A program made the translations under genes and the position numbers. Below are positions 23,939-31,609 of a DNA stretch of 33,815 bases, in pieces. The notes beneath the pieces were generated by a model. The model did no database searches and was not told where the DNA came from. It saw only the letters and a program-made list of their open reading frames with translations. Origin of the DNA: Mucilaginibacter sp. (GTDB lineage Bacteria; Bacteroidota; Bacteroidia; Sphingobacteriales; Sphingobacteriaceae). The DNA is taken from the NCBI GenBank assembly GCA_016763755.1, contig JAESTD010000206.1:1-33815 (forward strand), in the 5' to 3' direction. Every line of letters begins with the position of its first letter. Positions within the stretch are counted from its first letter, which is position 1.

Positions 23939-23946
23939 TACTTTTG
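23939..23946 (+). promoter_or_regulatory. -7 promoter element of sdhC
   Basis: TACTTTTG fits TAnnTTTG exactly, 23 bp before the sdhC ATG. A TTG at the ideal -33 distance is not seen, so only the -7 box is claimed. Confidence 0.5.
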
Positions 23947-23969
23947 CGGAAAAATAAATCTGATCTATA

Positions 23970-24755
23970 ATGAGCGAATTTAAACAAACCTTTAACTCTT
24001 CGCTGGGAAAAAAGCTTATCATGGCTTTAACAGGCTTGTTTTTATGTACCTTCCTCATCGTACACGTTGGCGGTAACCTGTTACTGTTTAAATGCGATGA
24101 TGGTTTTGCATTTAACAGCTATGCTAACTTCTTAACGCATTTTCCGCCTATCGAAGTGATCGCATATGTCCTTTACTTCTTTATTGTACTGCACTCTGTG
24201 TATGCCTTGGTCCTTACCATCAAAAACCGCAGGGCAAGGCCGGTAGGTTATGCTGTGCAAACCAAATCGCCAACTTCATGGTCGTCAAAAAACATGGGAT
24301 TGTTAGGCTCTATCCTTTTATTGTTCATCGTTATCCACATGGGCGATTTCTGGTTCACTTATAAGTACAAGGAAACCCTTGGTTTTAAAGAGTACCGCAC
24401 TAACCTGGCAACTAACGTAACCACTGTTTCTGACTACAAACCTGAAGTTGCAACGTTCGAAAGGTCAATATCTACAGAGAATAATGTCGAGATCGTTCGT
24501 GTAAAAGATCTTCACTCACGCATTCAATGGAGCTTTAGCCACCTTTGGTATGTGGTGTTTTATGTAATAGCAATGGTTGCGGTATCATTCCACCTGCTGC
24601 ACGGTTTCCAAAGCGCGTTTAAAACGTTGGGCTGGGTACACAAAAAATACGATGGCATAGTGTCATTTATTGGTACGTGGCTTTTCGCGGTTATTATACC
24701 GTTGCTTTTTGCCGCTATGCCGATATATTATTACTACTTAACTCTTGTTAAATAG
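23970..24755 (+). CDS. sdhC: Succinate dehydrogenase cytochrome b subunit (SdhC, di-heme type)
   Basis: A 261-residue membrane protein with five transmembrane helices (about 16-40, 60-85, 110-130, 188-212 and 232-258). Histidines likely to ligate heme are H32 (FLIVHVGGN), H75 (VLHSVYA), H123 (VIHMGDFW) and H208/H211 (FHLLHGF), consistent with the two-heme single-subunit anchors of Bacteroidota and epsilon-proteobacterial enzymes. A soluble insertion of some 55 residues (130-187) sits between helices 3 and 4. It anchors the SdhAB dehydrogenase and passes electrons to menaquinone in the inner membrane. It starts the sdhCAB operon. Confidence 0.94.
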   Translation: MSEFKQTFNSSLGKKLIMALTGLFLCTFLIVHVGGNLLLFKCDDGFAFNSYANFLTHFPPIEVIAYVLYFFIVLHSVYALVLTIKNRRARPVGYAVQTKSPTSWSSKNMGLLGSILLLFIVIHMGDFWFTYKYKETLGFKEYRTNLATNVTTVSDYKPEVATFERSISTENNVEIVRVKDLHSRIQWSFSHLWYVVFYVIAMVAVSFHLLHGFQSAFKTLGWVHKKYDGIVSFIGTWLFAVIIPLLFAAMPIYYYYLTLVK

Positions 24756-24836
24756 TAACCGTAAACCAAGACGCATAATTAATAAGTGTAAAATAGTAGG
24801 AGGGAAATTATAACTCTTACATCTAAATAAAAAGAA

Positions 24837-26771
24837 ATGAGTTTAAATGCTAACATTCCGCAGGGGCCATTAGCCGAAAAATGGAGCAAGCATAAATTTA
24901 ACTTAAAGCTGGTTAACCCTGCCAACAAACGTAAATACAACGTTATTGTAGTGGGTACCGGTTTGGCCGGCGCATCAGCTGCGGCATCATTGGCCGAGCT
25001 GGGTTACAATGTTACGGCTTTCTGTTTCCAGGATAGCCCGCGCCGTGCGCACTCAATTGCTGCACAGGGGGGTATCAACGCCGCTAAAAACTATCAGAAT
25101 GATGGTGACAGCGTTTACCGTTTATTCTATGATACCATTAAAGGTGGCGATTACCGCGCCCGCGAAGCTAACGTTCACCGTTTGGCCGAGGTATCAGTAA
25201 ATATAATTGACCAGTGTGTTGCGCAAGGTGTACCATTTGCCCGCGAATACGGTGGTTTATTAGATAACCGTTCATTTGGTGGTTCGCAAGTATCACGTAC
25301 TTTCTACGCCCGTGGTCAAACTGGTCAGCAATTGTTGTTAGGTGCTTACTCGGCACTTAACCGTCAGATAAACCTGGGCAAGGTAAAAGTTTATACCCGC
25401 CACGAAATGCTTGATGTGGTAATGGTAGATGGCCATGCAAAAGGTATAGTTACCCGTAACTTAATTACAGGTGATATTGATACACATGCTGGTCATGCGG
25501 TATTGTTGTGTACCGGTGGTTACGGTAACGTGTTCTACCTTTCAACAAATGCTATCGGTTCAAACGTAACGGCAGCATGGAGAGCCCACAAACGCGGTGC
25601 TTACTTTGCTAACCCTTGTTATACGCAAATCCACCCAACCTGTATCCCGGTTACCGGCGATCACCAGAGCAAGCTTACGCTGATGTCTGAGTCGTTACGT
25701 AACGATGGCCGTGTTTGGGCACCAAAAACTGTTGAAACAGCAGAAAAGCTTCGCAAGAAAGAGATAACGGCTGCACAGGTTAAAGAAGAAGACCGCGATT
25801 ATTTTCTGGAGCGTAAATACCCGTCATTCGGTAACCTGGTTCCGCGCGATGTGGCTTCACGTAACGCCAAAGAAATGTCAGACGAAGGCCGAGGCGTTGG
25901 TACATCAGGCTTAGCTGTTTACCTTGACTTTGCTGATGCAATCAGTCGTATGGGTGAAGATACCGTACGTGCTAAATATGGTAACTTGTTTGATATGTAC
26001 TATCAGATCACTGACGAGAACCCATACAAACAGCCAATGCGTATCTACCCTGCGGTTCACTATACAATGGGTGGCCTTTGGGTTGATTATAACCTGAGCA
26101 CTAACGTTAAAGGCTTATACGCCCTTGGCGAGTGTAACTTTAGCGACCACGGTGCAAACCGTCTTGGTGCTTCTGCGCTGATGCAGGGTTTATCTGATGG
26201 TTACTTTGTTATCCCTTACACTTTAGGTGATTACCTCGCTACCATCGGCCCGAAACCGGTTGATAAAAACCACCCTGCCTTTGCGCAAACCAAACAGGAT
26301 GTTATAGATAACGTAAACAAAATGCTGGCGCTTAAAGGCACCAAAACAGTTGTTGAATATCACCGCGAGCTTGGCCACATCATGTGGGAGTACTGTGGTA
26401 TGGCACGTACCGAAGAAGGCCTGACCAAAGCGAAAGCGATGATCAAAGAACTGAAAGCCGATTTCTGGAAAAATGCTTTAGTGGTAGGTGAAAATGAAGA
26501 GTTTAACCTTTCGCTTGAGCGTGCCGGCCGCGTTGCCGACTTCATCGAACTGGGCGAACTGATGGTTACCGACGCTTTAATGCGCCGCGAATCATGTGGT
26601 GGCCACTTCCGTTTGGAATCACAAACAGAAGAAGGTGAAGCCCTGCGTGATGACGAGCACTACGCATTTGTTGCAGCCTGGGAATTTAAAGGTGAAAACC
26701 AGGAAGAAGAGCTGCACAAAGAAGAGCTGGTATTTGAAAATGTTAAGTTAACACAACGATCTTATAAATAA
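24837..26771 (+). CDS. sdhA: Succinate dehydrogenase/fumarate reductase flavoprotein subunit
   Basis: A 644-residue flavoprotein. The FAD-binding motif [10 protein letters not shown] lies at 38-47, and the segment [14 protein letters not shown] contains H72, which by homology would bind FAD covalently. [16 protein letters not shown] and HPTCIPVTG are conserved substrate-site regions, and [20 protein letters not shown] (441-460 region) carries the C-terminal FAD contact. It oxidises succinate to fumarate (or the reverse under anaerobiosis). It lies 81 bp after sdhC and 83 bp before sdhB. Longer than the E. coli enzyme, as usual for the class including Bacteroidota and B. subtilis-like enzymes. 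Confidence 0.96.
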   Translation: MSLNANIPQGPLAEKWSKHKFNLKLVNPANKRKYNVIVVGTGLAGASAAASLAELGYNVTAFCFQDSPRRAHSIAAQGGINAAKNYQNDGDSVYRLFYDTIKGGDYRAREANVHRLAEVSVNIIDQCVAQGVPFAREYGGLLDNRSFGGSQVSRTFYARGQTGQQLLLGAYSALNRQINLGKVKVYTRHEMLDVVMVDGHAKGIVTRNLITGDIDTHAGHAVLLCTGGYGNVFYLSTNAIGSNVTAAWRAHKRGAYFANPCYTQIHPTCIPVTGDHQSKLTLMSESLRNDGRVWAPKTVETAEKLRKKEITAAQVKEEDRDYFLERKYPSFGNLVPRDVASRNAKEMSDEGRGVGTSGLAVYLDFADAISRMGEDTVRAKYGNLFDMYYQITDENPYKQPMRIYPAVHYTMGGLWVDYNLSTNVKGLYALGECNFSDHGANRLGASALMQGLSDGYFVIPYTLGDYLATIGPKPVDKNHPAFAQTKQDVIDNVNKMLALKGTKTVVEYHRELGHIMWEYCGMARTEEGLTKAKAMIKELKADFWKNALVVGENEEFNLSLERAGRVADFIELGELMVTDALMRRESCGGHFRLESQTEEGEALRDDEHYAFVAAWEFKGENQEEELHKEELVFENVKLTQRSYK

Positions 26772-26810
26772 GAGAATGGTTGATTGGTTAAATAGAGAGT
26801 AGTTAAAACC

Positions 26811-26858
26811 ACTCACTAAATCAACATGGTCAACAACTCACTAAACTCAAAGGTATGA
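26811..26858 (+). repeat. Degenerate repeats and micro-ORF in the sdhA-sdhB spacer
   Basis: The 10-mer ACTCACTAAA occurs at 26811-26820 and 26836-26845. An 11-codon micro-ORF from ATG 26826 ends in a TGA (26856-26858) overlapping the sdhB ATG (26855-26857). The arrangement resembles the spacers before lpxC and the ABC ATPase gene. Confidence 0.65.
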
Positions 26859-27646
26859 GTCAAGGAAATATGAACCTGACGCTGAAAGTATGGCGCCAAA
26901 AAAATACACAAACGGCCGGTAAGTTTGTAACCTATAAAGCGGAAGGGATATCGCCGGATATGTCATTCCTGGAAATGCTTGATGTGGTGAACGAAAGCCT
27001 GATCAAGAAACAGGAAGATCCTATCCACTTTGACCACGATAGCCGCGAAGGTATTTGCGGTATGTGCTCGTTGTATATCAACGGTCGCCCGCATGGTCCA
27101 AAACGTGCTATCACTACATGCCAGCTGCACATGCGTAGCTTTAGCGATGGCGAAACCATTACCATTGAGCCTTGGCGCTCTGCGGCCTTCCCTATTGTTA
27201 AGGATCTGGCTACAGACCGTTCGGCGTTCGACCGTATCCAGCAGGCTGGTGGTTTCATCTCGGTAAATACCGGCGGCGTGCCAGATGCGAACTCAACACT
27301 TATCCCTAAGGTAATCGCTGATGAGGCTTTTAACTCAGCTACCTGTATCGGTTGTGGTGCTTGTGTTGCGGCATGTAAAAATGCGTCTGCAATGCTGTTC
27401 ACCTCGGCTAAGATAACCCAGTTAGGTTTATTGCCACAAGGCCAGCCTGAGCGTTGGAGCCGTGTACAGGCAATGGTTAATCAAATGGACGAAGAAGGGT
27501 TTGGTAACTGTACCAATACCGGTGCCTGCGAAGCCGTGTGCCCTAAAGAAATAACTTTGATGAACATCAGCCGTATGAATAATGACTTCTTCAGCGCAGA
27601 ACTTTTCCGCGAAGAACATACGCATGATGGCGGGGGCAATGGTTAA
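26855..27646 (+). CDS. sdhB: Succinate dehydrogenase/fumarate reductase iron-sulfur subunit
   Basis: A 263-residue protein. The 2Fe-2S domain has C68, C71 and C89 (GICGMC ... TTCQ). The first ligand position, Cys in most family members, appears to be Ser63 (SREGIC). The 4Fe-4S and 3Fe-4S motifs are complete: CIGCGAC with C164, C167, C170 and C174, then C219, C225 and C229 ([12 protein letters not shown]). It transfers electrons from SdhA FAD to the heme anchor. The last gene of sdhCAB, ended by the terminator at 27662-27703. The odd first ligand is discussed separately. Confidence 0.95.
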   Translation: MSQGNMNLTLKVWRQKNTQTAGKFVTYKAEGISPDMSFLEMLDVVNESLIKKQEDPIHFDHDSREGICGMCSLYINGRPHGPKRAITTCQLHMRSFSDGETITIEPWRSAAFPIVKDLATDRSAFDRIQQAGGFISVNTGGVPDANSTLIPKVIADEAFNSATCIGCGACVAACKNASAMLFTSAKITQLGLLPQGQPERWSRVQAMVNQMDEEGFGNCTNTGACEAVCPKEITLMNISRMNNDFFSAELFREEHTHDGGGNG

Positions 27647-27661
27647 TTTTCGATTGCTCAT

Positions 27662-27703
27662 AAAATAAAAGCCCGGCTGCATCTGCAGCCGGGCTTTTAT
27701 TTT
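27662..27703. terminator. Bidirectional Rho-independent terminator after sdhB
   Basis: Perfect 19-bp arms (27662-27680 with 27685-27703) around a 4-nt loop, with a GCCCGGCTGC core and A/T runs on each side. It separates the convergent sdhB and thioredoxin lipoprotein genes. Confidence 0.93.
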
Positions 27704-27716
27704 GTATCGATTTGTA

Positions 27717-28208
27717 TTATATTTTGTTAGTAACAGCTAAGATATCTTTCACTTCCGGCTGCTCTTCAAATGCTTTTACCAATTTGCCATTTTTGCCATA
27801 AACTGCAACAAATGGGGTATGAACTAATCGGTAGTAGCGTTGTACGGTATAGGTATAGCCTTCGGTACCCAGTATAAAATTAGGGTATTTATTAAGCCCG
27901 TAATCGTTCTCGAAAGTTTTCACCATGCGGATGTCTGTAAAGGTTACCATTACCACCTCAAACTTTTTAAACTTGTCCATATCCGGTTTCATATCGCGGA
28001 TAAGTTTTTGGCAGTGAGGACAATCCGGCGAAAAATAGATCAGTATAACAGGTCTGTTCTTCGGCAGGTCAGCAAAAGTTGCTGTCTGATCCTTAGTGGT
28101 TATGATCTTGTAAGGTGCAATAGTAGGTGGGACAGGCTGATTATTTTGGGCCTGTGAGCAGGAAAAGCCTGCAATAATTGCAAATACTAAAAATAAAAGT
28201 TTCTTCAT
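27717..28208 (-). CDS. Thioredoxin-like lipoprotein (TlpA/ResA-like)
   Basis: Start ATG 28206-28208 gives a 163-residue protein beginning MKKLLFLVFA, with a lipobox at FSC(22 or so) followed by SQAQNN. The earlier ATG five codons upstream is less suitable. The thioredoxin fold has the active motif SPDCPHCQK, with two cysteines separated by Pro-His, as in DsbA-type or TlpA-like oxidoreductases, and the cis-Pro segment VHTPFVAVYG. It would reduce or oxidise disulfides in the periplasm. It is 27 bp after the Gfo/Idh/MocA gene on the same strand and may share its transcript. Ends just before the sdhB terminator. Confidence 0.9.
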   Translation of the reverse strand: MKKLLFLVFAIIAGFSCSQAQNNQPVPPTIAPYKIITTKDQTATFADLPKNRPVILIYFSPDCPHCQKLIRDMKPDMDKFKKFEVVMVTFTDIRMVKTFENDYGLNKYPNFILGTEGYTYTVQRYYRLVHTPFVAVYGKNGKLVKAFEEQPEVKDILAVTNKI

Positions 28209-28235
28209 TTTGTTTAACGTCATTTTGGGTATGTG

Positions 28236-29252
28236 TTATGCCTCAAGCATTTCTATTTGCCAGGCAATATGTTCCTCTGTTACGGGGTATAACGCGTTTT
28301 CGCGCACGGTATGATAAACCGCCTCAAATATTTCATTATAATCACCTTTTATCGACGGTACATCCTCCACGCACTTTTTATTATCTATTTCTACGATAGT
28401 GAGCTTGCCTTCGTTACCTGCCGGCTCGATGCCATAAGCAGGGTCTGTTGGCAGCATACCGCCATCTAACTGAGCCTCCTGAACATCTGTGCGGTTTTTA
28501 ATAAAGCTGCCCAGCGTACCATTTATCCAAAAACCCGGGGTATCGCCTGCTATCTGTGAACCCGAGGTAAGATAAACATTCAATTGATTTGGATAGATGA
28601 AGTGATAATGAAAATAATCAGGTACCTCAGATCCATCGCGGTAAATACCGGTTGTTTTATGAAACGATAAAGGTTTGCCAAAAAGGGCGATGGTATTATC
28701 TATTAAATGCGCTCCCAAATCGTAAACCAAGCCGCCGGCCGGTACACCTTTGGTTTCTTTAAATGCTTTTACACCCACTGCGGCCTTATACCTATCCATC
28801 CTAAACGTAACCTCTATCAGCTGGCCTAAGCGACCGCTCTCTATTATTTCTTTTGTTGACAGAAAACCACTATCGTAACGGCGGTTCTGGTACACCATGA
28901 GATGTCGGCCCAATTCTCTCGCTGTAGCAAAAAGTTTTTTTACTTCATCTGATGTAGCTGCTGCAGGCTTCTCCAACAAAACATGCTTGCCGGCTTTCAT
29001 AGCTGCCATGGCATGCTCAAAGTGCAGATTGCTTGGTGTGTTTACAATCACCAATTCAACTTCCTGGTCGTTCAGTAATTCGTCTATTGAATTATATTCT
29101 GTAATTCCCGGGTATAATTTTGACGCCTTTTTTTCGTGGCGCTCGACAATGCCCTTTAAGGTAAAATGCGGATTGGTGTGTATGAACGGTGCATGAAAGA
29201 TCCTGCCCGACATACCATAAGCCATAAGGCCGGTTACTATAGGTGCTGACAT
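28236..29252 (-). CDS. Gfo/Idh/MocA-family oxidoreductase
   Basis: A 338-residue protein. The N-terminal Rossmann fold has GLMAYGMSGRIFH (8-20) and the VIVNTPSNLHFEHA segment. The catalytic EKPAA motif is at 94-98. The C-terminal alpha/beta domain contains YDLGAHLIDN, with the His and Asp common in the family. Members oxidise or reduce sugars and cyclitols with NAD(P)H. The extended GRIFHAPFI N-terminus is like the YdgJ/YhhX subgroup. Substrate is unknown. The gene is followed at 27 bp by the thioredoxin lipoprotein gene, which does not hint at a pathway. Confidence 0.92.
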   Translation of the reverse strand: MSAPIVTGLMAYGMSGRIFHAPFIHTNPHFTLKGIVERHEKKASKLYPGITEYNSIDELLNDQEVELVIVNTPSNLHFEHAMAAMKAGKHVLLEKPAAATSDEVKKLFATARELGRHLMVYQNRRYDSGFLSTKEIIESGRLGQLIEVTFRMDRYKAAVGVKAFKETKGVPAGGLVYDLGAHLIDNTIALFGKPLSFHKTTGIYRDGSEVPDYFHYHFIYPNQLNVYLTSGSQIAGDTPGFWINGTLGSFIKNRTDVQEAQLDGGMLPTDPAYGIEPAGNEGKLTIVEIDNKKCVEDVPSIKGDYNEIFEAVYHTVRENALYPVTEEHIAWQIEMLEA

Positions 29253-29333
29253 ACCGGTAAATTTATGAGTTAATAATGCACTTACCTAAAATTATCTGTA
29301 ACAAAAGGTGTGTTTAAGGCTACCATATAACTG

Positions 29334-29469
29334 ACTCACCCCAACATCACTACGCTCGCTGACCCTCTTTTCGCGCAGCGAAGAGAGGGTTTTATAAAAG
29401 CTCTTGTTCTTACCCTCTTTGCTGCTTGTAGCAGAGAGGGTGGTCCAGCGTAGCGCAGACCGGGTGAGT
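29334..29469. repeat. Palindromic intergenic repeat with two AGAGGGT hairpins
   Basis: The 29253-29551 gap is non-coding. ACTCACCC at 29334-29341 pairs with the GGGTGAGT at 29462-29469. Inside are two hairpins, 29362-29390 and 29412-29441, with nearly identical outer arms (ACCCTCTTT... and ...AGAGAGGGT), each with one mismatch. The element is about 136 bp long and resembles repeats common in Pedobacter/Mucilaginibacter genomes as I recall them. Confidence 0.65.
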
Positions 29470-29494
29470 TAATGTGCGAGCTGAGGTCTAAAAC

Positions 29495-29524
29495 AAAAAA
29501 GGGACAGGTATTACAACCCGTCCC
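29495..29524 (-). terminator. Rho-independent terminator of the DUF4142 gene
   Basis: On the minus strand, a 9-bp stem (GGGACGGGT with ACCTGTCCC, one G-U pair; plus-strand 29501-29524) is followed by T6 (A6 at 29495-29500 on the plus strand). It lies 28 bp downstream of the DUF4142 stop. Confidence 0.85.
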
Positions 29525-29551
29525 TCTCTTTATAAAGATCAGTTCATGATC

Positions 29552-30133
29552 TTATTTCATACCTTTTTGGATAGCTTCAATTTTTGCTAAGTGAGCTTTA
29601 ACGGTAGGCAAAGTTTTGGTAGCAAAAGCCATCAGGTCAGTGTCTTTGCAGTTTTTAGAAGCATCTTCTAACATTGCAGCAACTTTTTTGTGGCCCTCAA
29701 CCATGGCATCCACATAAGCTTTATCAAATGCTGCACCTGATTTTGCAGAAAGGTCTGTCAGCATTTTTTGATGATCAGCATCCGGGGCGGTTGGCAGGGT
29801 GATATTTTTGGTTTTAGCAATGCCCATTAATTCCTCGTTTGCTTTGGTATGGTCCATAACCATCATATTGGCAAATTCTTTAACCTGTGCATTGGTAGCT
29901 TTTTCTGATGCTACTTTGCCGGCAGCAACTTCGGCCATACCTGCGTTAGCCGCGTCGGTAGCAAATTTGGCGTCTTTTTCATCAACAGCAATACCTGTTG
30001 AGCCATTGGTGGTAGTATCTTTAACAGCGTTTACACTGTCTGCGCTTTCTTTGCTGTCCTTCGGGGCATTATTACATGCCTGGAACGACAGGGCAGCAAT
30101 AGCTATGATTGCCGCTAAACTTAATTTTTTCAT
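29552..30133 (-). CDS. DUF4142-family lipoprotein
   Basis: A 193-residue lipoprotein: signal with lipobox FQAC (Cys20), then a Ser/Asp/Lys-rich linker (about 22-50), then a four-helix domain with FATDAANAGMAEVAAGKVASEKAT, VKEFANMMVMDHTKANEEL and KAYVDAMVEGHKKVAAMLED. This is the DUF4142 pattern (PF13628), a ferritin-like helical bundle widespread in Bacteroidota and Proteobacteria. The conserved His in MDHTKAN and EGHKK are present. The function is not known; an outer-membrane or periplasmic location is expected. It is a single gene with its own terminator. Confidence 0.93.
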   Translation of the reverse strand: MKKLSLAAIIAIAALSFQACNNAPKDSKESADSVNAVKDTTTNGSTGIAVDEKDAKFATDAANAGMAEVAAGKVASEKATNAQVKEFANMMVMDHTKANEELMGIAKTKNITLPTAPDADHQKMLTDLSAKSGAAFDKAYVDAMVEGHKKVAAMLEDASKNCKDTDLMAFATKTLPTVKAHLAKIEAIQKGMK

Positions 30134-30233
30134 TTGGTAGGTGTTTTTAGTTTTATATTATTAGTTAACAAATTTTACGCCGATGTGTTTCAATATGGGC
30201 AACAGATATTGCAATCGTTAGAAACGGGCATTG

Positions 30234-30331
30234 GGTTTTGGCTAAAACCGTTTTGATATTCTTGTTCTCCGTCCCATGAATGGGACGGCAATGAATAGCG
30301 AAACAACATCATTGCCATTGGCTTTAGCCAA
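30234..30331. repeat. Three-hairpin intergenic repeat upstream of gcvH
   Basis: Hairpins occur at 30234-30249 (GGTTTT/AAAACC), 30269-30288 (CCGTCCCA/TGGGACGG) and 30318-30331 (TTGGCT/AGCCAA). Outer blocks are related as inverted copies (GGCTAAAACCG and the complement of CTTTAGCCAACGG). It resembles a small non-autonomous repeat, and it lies between the divergent DUF4142 and gcvH genes. Confidence 0.55.
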
Positions 30332-30343
30332 CGGATTATTTGC

Positions 30344-30375
30344 TTGGCATATAGCTTAAACTTTTACTATTTTTG
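30344..30375 (+). promoter_or_regulatory. Promoter of gcvH
   Basis: TATTTTTG at 30368-30375 fits TAnnTTTG. A TTG at 30344-30346 is 21 bp upstream, slightly more than ideal. The gcvH ATG follows 19 bp after the -7 box. Confidence 0.6.
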
Positions 30376-30394
30376 AGCACACAAATAAAACGAT

Positions 30395-30775
30395 ATGAAT
30401 TTTCCGGCAGAACTAAAATACACAAGCGACCACGAATGGGTAAGAGTTGAGGGTAATGAAGCCTACATTGGTATAACCGAGTTTGCCCAGGGCGAGTTGG
30501 GCGATATCGTTTACGTAGACATCAATACTGTTGGCCAGGAGGTTACTAAAGAATCTGTTTTTGGTACTATTGAAGCAGTTAAAACCGTATCTGACCTGTT
30601 TATGCCCGTTGATGGTACTGTTTTAGAGATAAACAGCAAACTGGATAGCGAACCGGAATTGGTAAATACCGACCCTTATGGCGATGGCTGGATGGTTAAG
30701 ATCAGCTTAAAGAACGCTGCAGATGTAGAAACCCTTTTAGATGCTGAGGCATACAAAGGTGTTATCGGCCATTAA
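30395..30775 (+). CDS. gcvH: Glycine cleavage system H protein
   Basis: A 126-residue protein that begins [16 protein letters not shown] and has the lipoylation site K63 within [12 protein letters not shown], then the family-typical [21 protein letters not shown] and [11 protein letters not shown] segments. The lipoyl arm carries the aminomethyl group between the P, T and L proteins in glycine breakdown. The other gcv genes are not in the window. The downstream VanZ-like gene begins 6 bp later and is probably cotranscribed. Length is normal. Confidence 0.97.
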   Translation: MNFPAELKYTSDHEWVRVEGNEAYIGITEFAQGELGDIVYVDINTVGQEVTKESVFGTIEAVKTVSDLFMPVDGTVLEINSKLDSEPELVNTDPYGDGWMVKISLKNAADVETLLDAEAYKGVIGH

Positions 30776-30781
30776 TTTTAA

Positions 30782-31174
30782 ATGAAACCTACTCTAAAAT
30801 ATTATGGGCCTGCTATTTTGTGGGCCCTCTTTGTTTTAATAATTTGTGCCATCCCCATCGGTGTTAAAGAAGGGCGTGGGGTATTTTTTGTTGGTTTTGA
30901 TAAACTTACACACTGCGGATTATTCTTTGTGCTATCTGTACTTTATTGTGCCGGCAGCATCAGAAAATGGAATACGCGAAACATCCGCATAGAGATAGCC
31001 GTAAAAAACACTATTGTGCTGCTAAGCTATGGCGCATTGATAGAGCTATTGCAAAGTAAAGTTTTTACCTGGCGCAGTGGCGATTTTAATGATCTGCTTT
31101 GCGACCTGATAGGCACGTGCATGGGTGTGTTTGCTGTGCAGGTTACCGGTGCCGCAATAAATAGTGTGAAATGA
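30782..31174 (+). CDS. VanZ-like family membrane protein
   Basis: A 130-residue protein with four hydrophobic segments (about 8-24, 42-58, 76-92 and 107-126). The motifs KLTHCGLFFVLSVLY after the first loop, the LIELLQSKVFTWRSGDFNDLLCDLIGTCMG segment (Glu-Leu-Leu-Gln, then R-x-G-D-x-x-D) are the hallmarks of the VanZ family (PF04892). VanZ proper confers low-level teicoplanin resistance; most family members have no known role. It follows gcvH at 6 bp and its stop overlaps the start of the small lipoprotein gene by ATGA. Confidence 0.9.
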   Translation: MKPTLKYYGPAILWALFVLIICAIPIGVKEGRGVFFVGFDKLTHCGLFFVLSVLYCAGSIRKWNTRNIRIEIAVKNTIVLLSYGALIELLQSKVFTWRSGDFNDLLCDLIGTCMGVFAVQVTGAAINSVK

Positions 31175-31305
31175 AAAAGTTGATAAAGATTAGTGCTGTT
31201 GTTGGATTGATGGTTTCGCTATCATCATGCGGAATATTTAAAAAAGATTGCGGCTGCCCTCATTTTGGCGCTGCTAAACGCCCGGTATACCCCAACCAGG
31301 CATAA
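31171..31305 (+). CDS. 44-residue Cys-rich small lipoprotein
   Basis: ATG 31171-31173 overlaps the VanZ stop (ATGA), and the frame ends in TAA 31303-31305. The product begins MKKLIKISAVVGLMVSLSSC, a complete lipoprotein signal with Cys20 as the lipid site. It leaves a mature peptide of 25 residues, CGIFKKDCGCPHFGAAKRPV and so on, with Cys27 and Cys29 near His31. No family is certain, though similar tiny lipoproteins with a KKDCGCPHF motif seem to occur in relatives. Translation is probably coupled to VanZ. The Cys/His cluster might bind metal; this is speculative. Confidence 0.78.
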   Translation: MKKLIKISAVVGLMVSLSSCGIFKKDCGCPHFGAAKRPVYPNQA

Positions 31306-31335
31306 TACGACTTACATATTCCCCCATCCTCTTAT

Positions 31336-31365
31336 TTGGATTTGTTTTAAATAAGCTTACATTTG
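31336..31365 (+). promoter_or_regulatory. Promoter of feoAB
   Basis: TTG at 31336-31338, a 19-bp spacer and TACATTTG at 31358-31365 form a perfect Bacteroidota -33/-7 pair. The feoA ATG lies 19 bp downstream. No Fur-box is clearly seen. Confidence 0.8.
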
Positions 31366-31384
31366 TGAACTAAAATTTACGCGA

Positions 31385-31600
31385 ATGACGCTTGAAGACC
31401 TTGCCGTTGGCCAAACAGGAGTGGTAAAAGAATTTACAGATCTTGAAATGTCTGTTAAGCTGATGGAAATGGGCTGTCTTCCGGGTGAAACCATTACTAT
31501 TGCCCGCATTGCCCCTCTTGGCGATCCTATTGCCATCCATGTATCAGGCTACCAGTTAAGTTTGCGCAGGTTTGAAGCATCAACCATTATTTTGCAATAG
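31385..31600 (+). CDS. feoA: Ferrous iron transport protein FeoA
   Basis: A 71-residue SH3-like protein: MTLEDLAVGQTGVVKEF, LMEMGCLPGETITIARIAPLGDP and YQLSLRRFEASTI are the features of the FeoA domain. It is thought to assist or regulate the FeoB transporter in the cytoplasm. It is the first gene of feoAB, 9 bp before feoB. Confidence 0.95.
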   Translation: MTLEDLAVGQTGVVKEFTDLEMSVKLMEMGCLPGETITIARIAPLGDPIAIHVSGYQLSLRRFEASTIILQ

Positions 31601-31609
31601 TATATTCAT

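Noticed and set aside
24800..24806. AGGAGGG upstream of sdhA as a Shine-Dalgarno site
   Set aside because: It is about 30 bp from the ATG, too far to serve as a ribosome binding site, and Bacteroidota seldom use such sites.
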